Source: Bacilli bacterium
Lineage (GTDB): Bacteria; Bacillota_I; Bacilli_A; RFN20; CAG-288
Direction of reading: 5' to 3'
Length of the DNA: 5,861 nucleotides
Assembly: GCA_900769965.1 (NCBI GenBank)
Contig: CAAGIQ010000156.1
Location: 1 to 5,861 of the forward strand
Positions 4,392 through 5,861 of this stretch are shown here, piece after piece (the first letter of the stretch is position 1; every line of letters starts with the position of its first letter). The translations under genes and the position numbers were made by a program. The notes below the pieces were generated by a model, which made no database searches, was not told where the DNA came from, and saw nothing but the letters and a program-made list of their open reading frames with translations.

Positions 4392-5839
4392 TTGGTAATT
4401 ATTGAAAAAACTATTGATAAAAAGAGTCCCGTAAATAAAAGATAATTAAACAAAGGTAATACTTTAAACGCTAATGTTTTGATTAGCAAAATGCATAATA
4501 GGGTGGTAAAGACGCTAGAAAATATTGTCAATATAGTATTCTTTCTATTGATTGTTTTAGTGATATAGTTAATTTGAGAGAAGAAGAACTCTTTAAAAAT
4601 AACATAATGGTAGTAGTGTTTATTTCTATTGGTAGAAATAATTATATAGAGTGGAAAAACTATATATGAAACAAATGCAAATATTGAGGTGAATGGAATT
4701 AATGTTGTAAGAGAAGAATCAATATTTGACTTAGTCTTGAAGAATAAAGAAGAATTGGCAAGATAATATTTAGAATTAGTGCTATTGCAAATGTTAGTTA
4801 TTTTAGAAACTTCTTTTAAAGACATATTATTTATGTCGTAGCACACTTTCATTTTATTCCATTTATATAATTGTCTTTCTGAGAATGTGCCACTTGAAAT
4901 TATTGAGAAAGAAGAAGGAACAATTCCTTTTATAACAAAATCTTTTTTTAAATTATAATCAAACATAGATTGGGCAACTGAACTAGATAAATTAATTATT
5001 TGATACATGATAGCTTTATCTAGTTGATTTACTAAATCTTCATATTCGTGTCTTAGAGAAAAGATTGGAAACACTGAACTTTGGAGATAATTTTCAATTG
5101 CAATGATTTTGCTTTCCTTTGAGCCATCAAAAGCGCTATTGAAATTAGTGAAATCAATTAGTTTATTATCGTATATGTATCGATAATTGTTTTGAGCCAC
5201 TTCCTTTATCGCATAATTCCTAATATGATCATAAATCATACTTAGGTTGTTAACATGGACTAGTTCATCAGAATCAAGGTGTGTAATGATGGATTTTGGT
5301 ATTGTAATAGAAATATCATTTGGGAGAAGCTTTTTATCTTTTAGTATCTTTCCATAGGTAATATAGTCGAGGAGAATGCTATTATCTGTGAATTTGGTTT
5401 CATCAAAGATATAGGCTTCTTTTATATTTGATTCGTTATATTCTTTAAATAAGTTTAAAGAAGTAAAATCAAATAAAACAATATTGTTAAAATCATGAGT
5501 TCTAAATATTTGATTGCTTATACTTTCTTTAGACTTTGTATATATGTTTTCGCTTACGAATTTAGCGTTTATTAGTGAACTATTGTATAAGTCTATAAAA
5601 GAAGTAGATTCTTTTATCTTTTTATCTATGTCGTAATTTTCTTGGCCTAAAGAATAATTAATTAAGTTTTGATATTCGTCGCTTCTAAACTCTGTATCGA
5701 TTATGCCGCATATGTTCAAATCACCATAAGAAGAAGGAATTGAATTATTTAGAATATTGTCAAATGAAACATCCTCTTTTTCTATTATTTTATAGAAGTG
5801 TTTACAAAAAGGTTGGTAATTTTGTATTTTTGTAACCAA
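4349..5839 (-). CDS. Membrane protein resembling the C-terminal half of an FtsX/MacB-type permease; 5' end unresolved
   Basis: Counted from the first possible start (TTG at 5839) this is 496 residues. Residues 1-375 are hydrophilic and Asn/Ser/Ile-rich, without signal peptide or N-terminal helix. Three hydrophobic helices follow (about 378-402, 435-454, 460-486). A long extracytoplasmic-like region followed by three helices, with a YYHYVIFKEFFFSQI stretch between the first two, is the layout of the FtsX-like permease domain after its first helix; KDFVIKGIV (299-307) and PNDISITIPKSI (173-184) resemble segments of such permeases. If so, the first helix and any ATPase part are missing or lie to the right. 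The frame stays open from 5839 to 5861, so the gene may begin outside the window. The TTG has no ribosome binding site and lies in an inverted repeat. The 3' end lies in the right copy of the direct repeat. Function is tentative. Confidence -1.
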   Translation of the reverse strand: MVTKIQNYQPFCKHFYKIIEKEDVSFDNILNNSIPSSYGDLNICGIIDTEFRSDEYQNLINYSLGQENYDIDKKIKESTSFIDLYNSSLINAKFVSENIYTKSKESISNQIFRTHDFNNIVLFDFTSLNLFKEYNESNIKEAYIFDETKFTDNSILLDYITYGKILKDKKLLPNDISITIPKSIITHLDSDELVHVNNLSMIYDHIRNYAIKEVAQNNYRYIYDNKLIDFTNFNSAFDGSKESKIIAIENYLQSSVFPIFSLRHEYEDLVNQLDKAIMYQIINLSSSVAQSMFDYNLKKDFVIKGIVPSSFSIISSGTFSERQLYKWNKMKVCYDINNMSLKEVSKITNICNSTNSKYYLANSSLFFKTKSNIDSSLTTLIPFTSIFAFVSYIVFPLYIIISTNRNKHYYHYVIFKEFFFSQINYITKTINRKNTILTIFSSVFTTLLCILLIKTLAFKVLPLFNYLLFTGLFLSIVFSIITNYLIDRLCIQKICY

Positions 5840-5846
5840 CCTTTTT
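5806..5846. terminator. Perfect 12-bp inverted repeat, possible bidirectional terminator
   Basis: AAAAAGGTTGGT (5806-5817) and ACCAACCTTTTT (5835-5846) pair perfectly around a 17-base AT-rich loop. Either strand gives a GGTTGGT/ACCAACC stem followed by five Ts, as in a bidirectional intrinsic terminator, although the loop is long. It covers the apparent start of the leftward membrane protein frame, and a TATTAT -10-like box (5857-5852, minus) lies just beyond. It may end a leftward gene outside the window, or be an mRNA 5' hairpin, or simply be coding sequence. Confidence -1.
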
Positions 5847-5861
5847 CGTGTATAATAATTA

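Noticed and set aside
4391..5821. 10-base direct repeat GTTGGTAATT at 4391-4400 and 5812-5821 flanking the membrane protein gene
   Set aside because: Too short in AT-rich DNA to support an element boundary.

Overview
The window is low-GC bacterial DNA with standard code 11 stops, strong AGGAGG/GAGGTG-type ribosome binding sites and tightly packed genes with 4-base ATGA overlaps. A Firmicutes-like host (Bacilli or Erysipelotrichia/Mollicutes-related) fits best. That rests on base composition, A/T-ending codons and the CsoR-CopA-CopZ type of copper system; no species can be named.

Left part (1-866). Two leftward genes, a small GNAT-like acetyltransferase and the start of an AlkD-like DNA alkylation repair protein that runs off the edge, overlap by ATGA. 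They are divergent from a rightward copper operon. The two promoters between them lie back to back and share the same -35 bases (531-537). The copper promoter is followed by a GC-rich inverted repeat (558-576) of the kind bound by CsoR, and this repeat also contains the csoR ribosome binding site.

Copper operon (579-3316). csoR (Cu(I)-sensing repressor) overlaps copA (P1B-1 copper-exporting ATPase) by ATGA. The last 66 codons of copA form a complete CopZ-like chaperone domain. It is preceded by a perfect ribosome binding site and ATG inside the copA frame, so one locus may make both a CopA-CopZ fusion and free CopZ. Logically, copper releases CsoR, CopA exports Cu(I) and the CopZ domain supplies or buffers it.

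Inserted module (3279-4391). A segment of about 1 kb carrying a leftward antitoxin-toxin pair sits between copA and the next gene. The antitoxin is an XRE-type DNA-binding domain fused to a MNT nucleotidyltransferase; the toxin is a HEPN/HepT-like RNase gene. The segment is flanked by imperfect direct copies (77 and 72 bp) of the 3' end of copA. The right copy also supplies the 3' end of the next gene. This implies that copA and that gene were once convergent with overlapping stop codons, and that the module entered their junction while duplicating it, so neither gene lost its end. The toxin gene carries an in-frame TAA at codon 24, while the antitoxin is intact and has a palindromic candidate operator upstream.

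Right part (4349-5861). A leftward gene encodes a mainly hydrophilic protein with three C-terminal membrane helices, resembling the C-terminal half of an FtsX/MacB-type permease. Its frame is still open at the window edge and a 12-bp perfect inverted repeat covers its apparent start, so its 5' end is unresolved.
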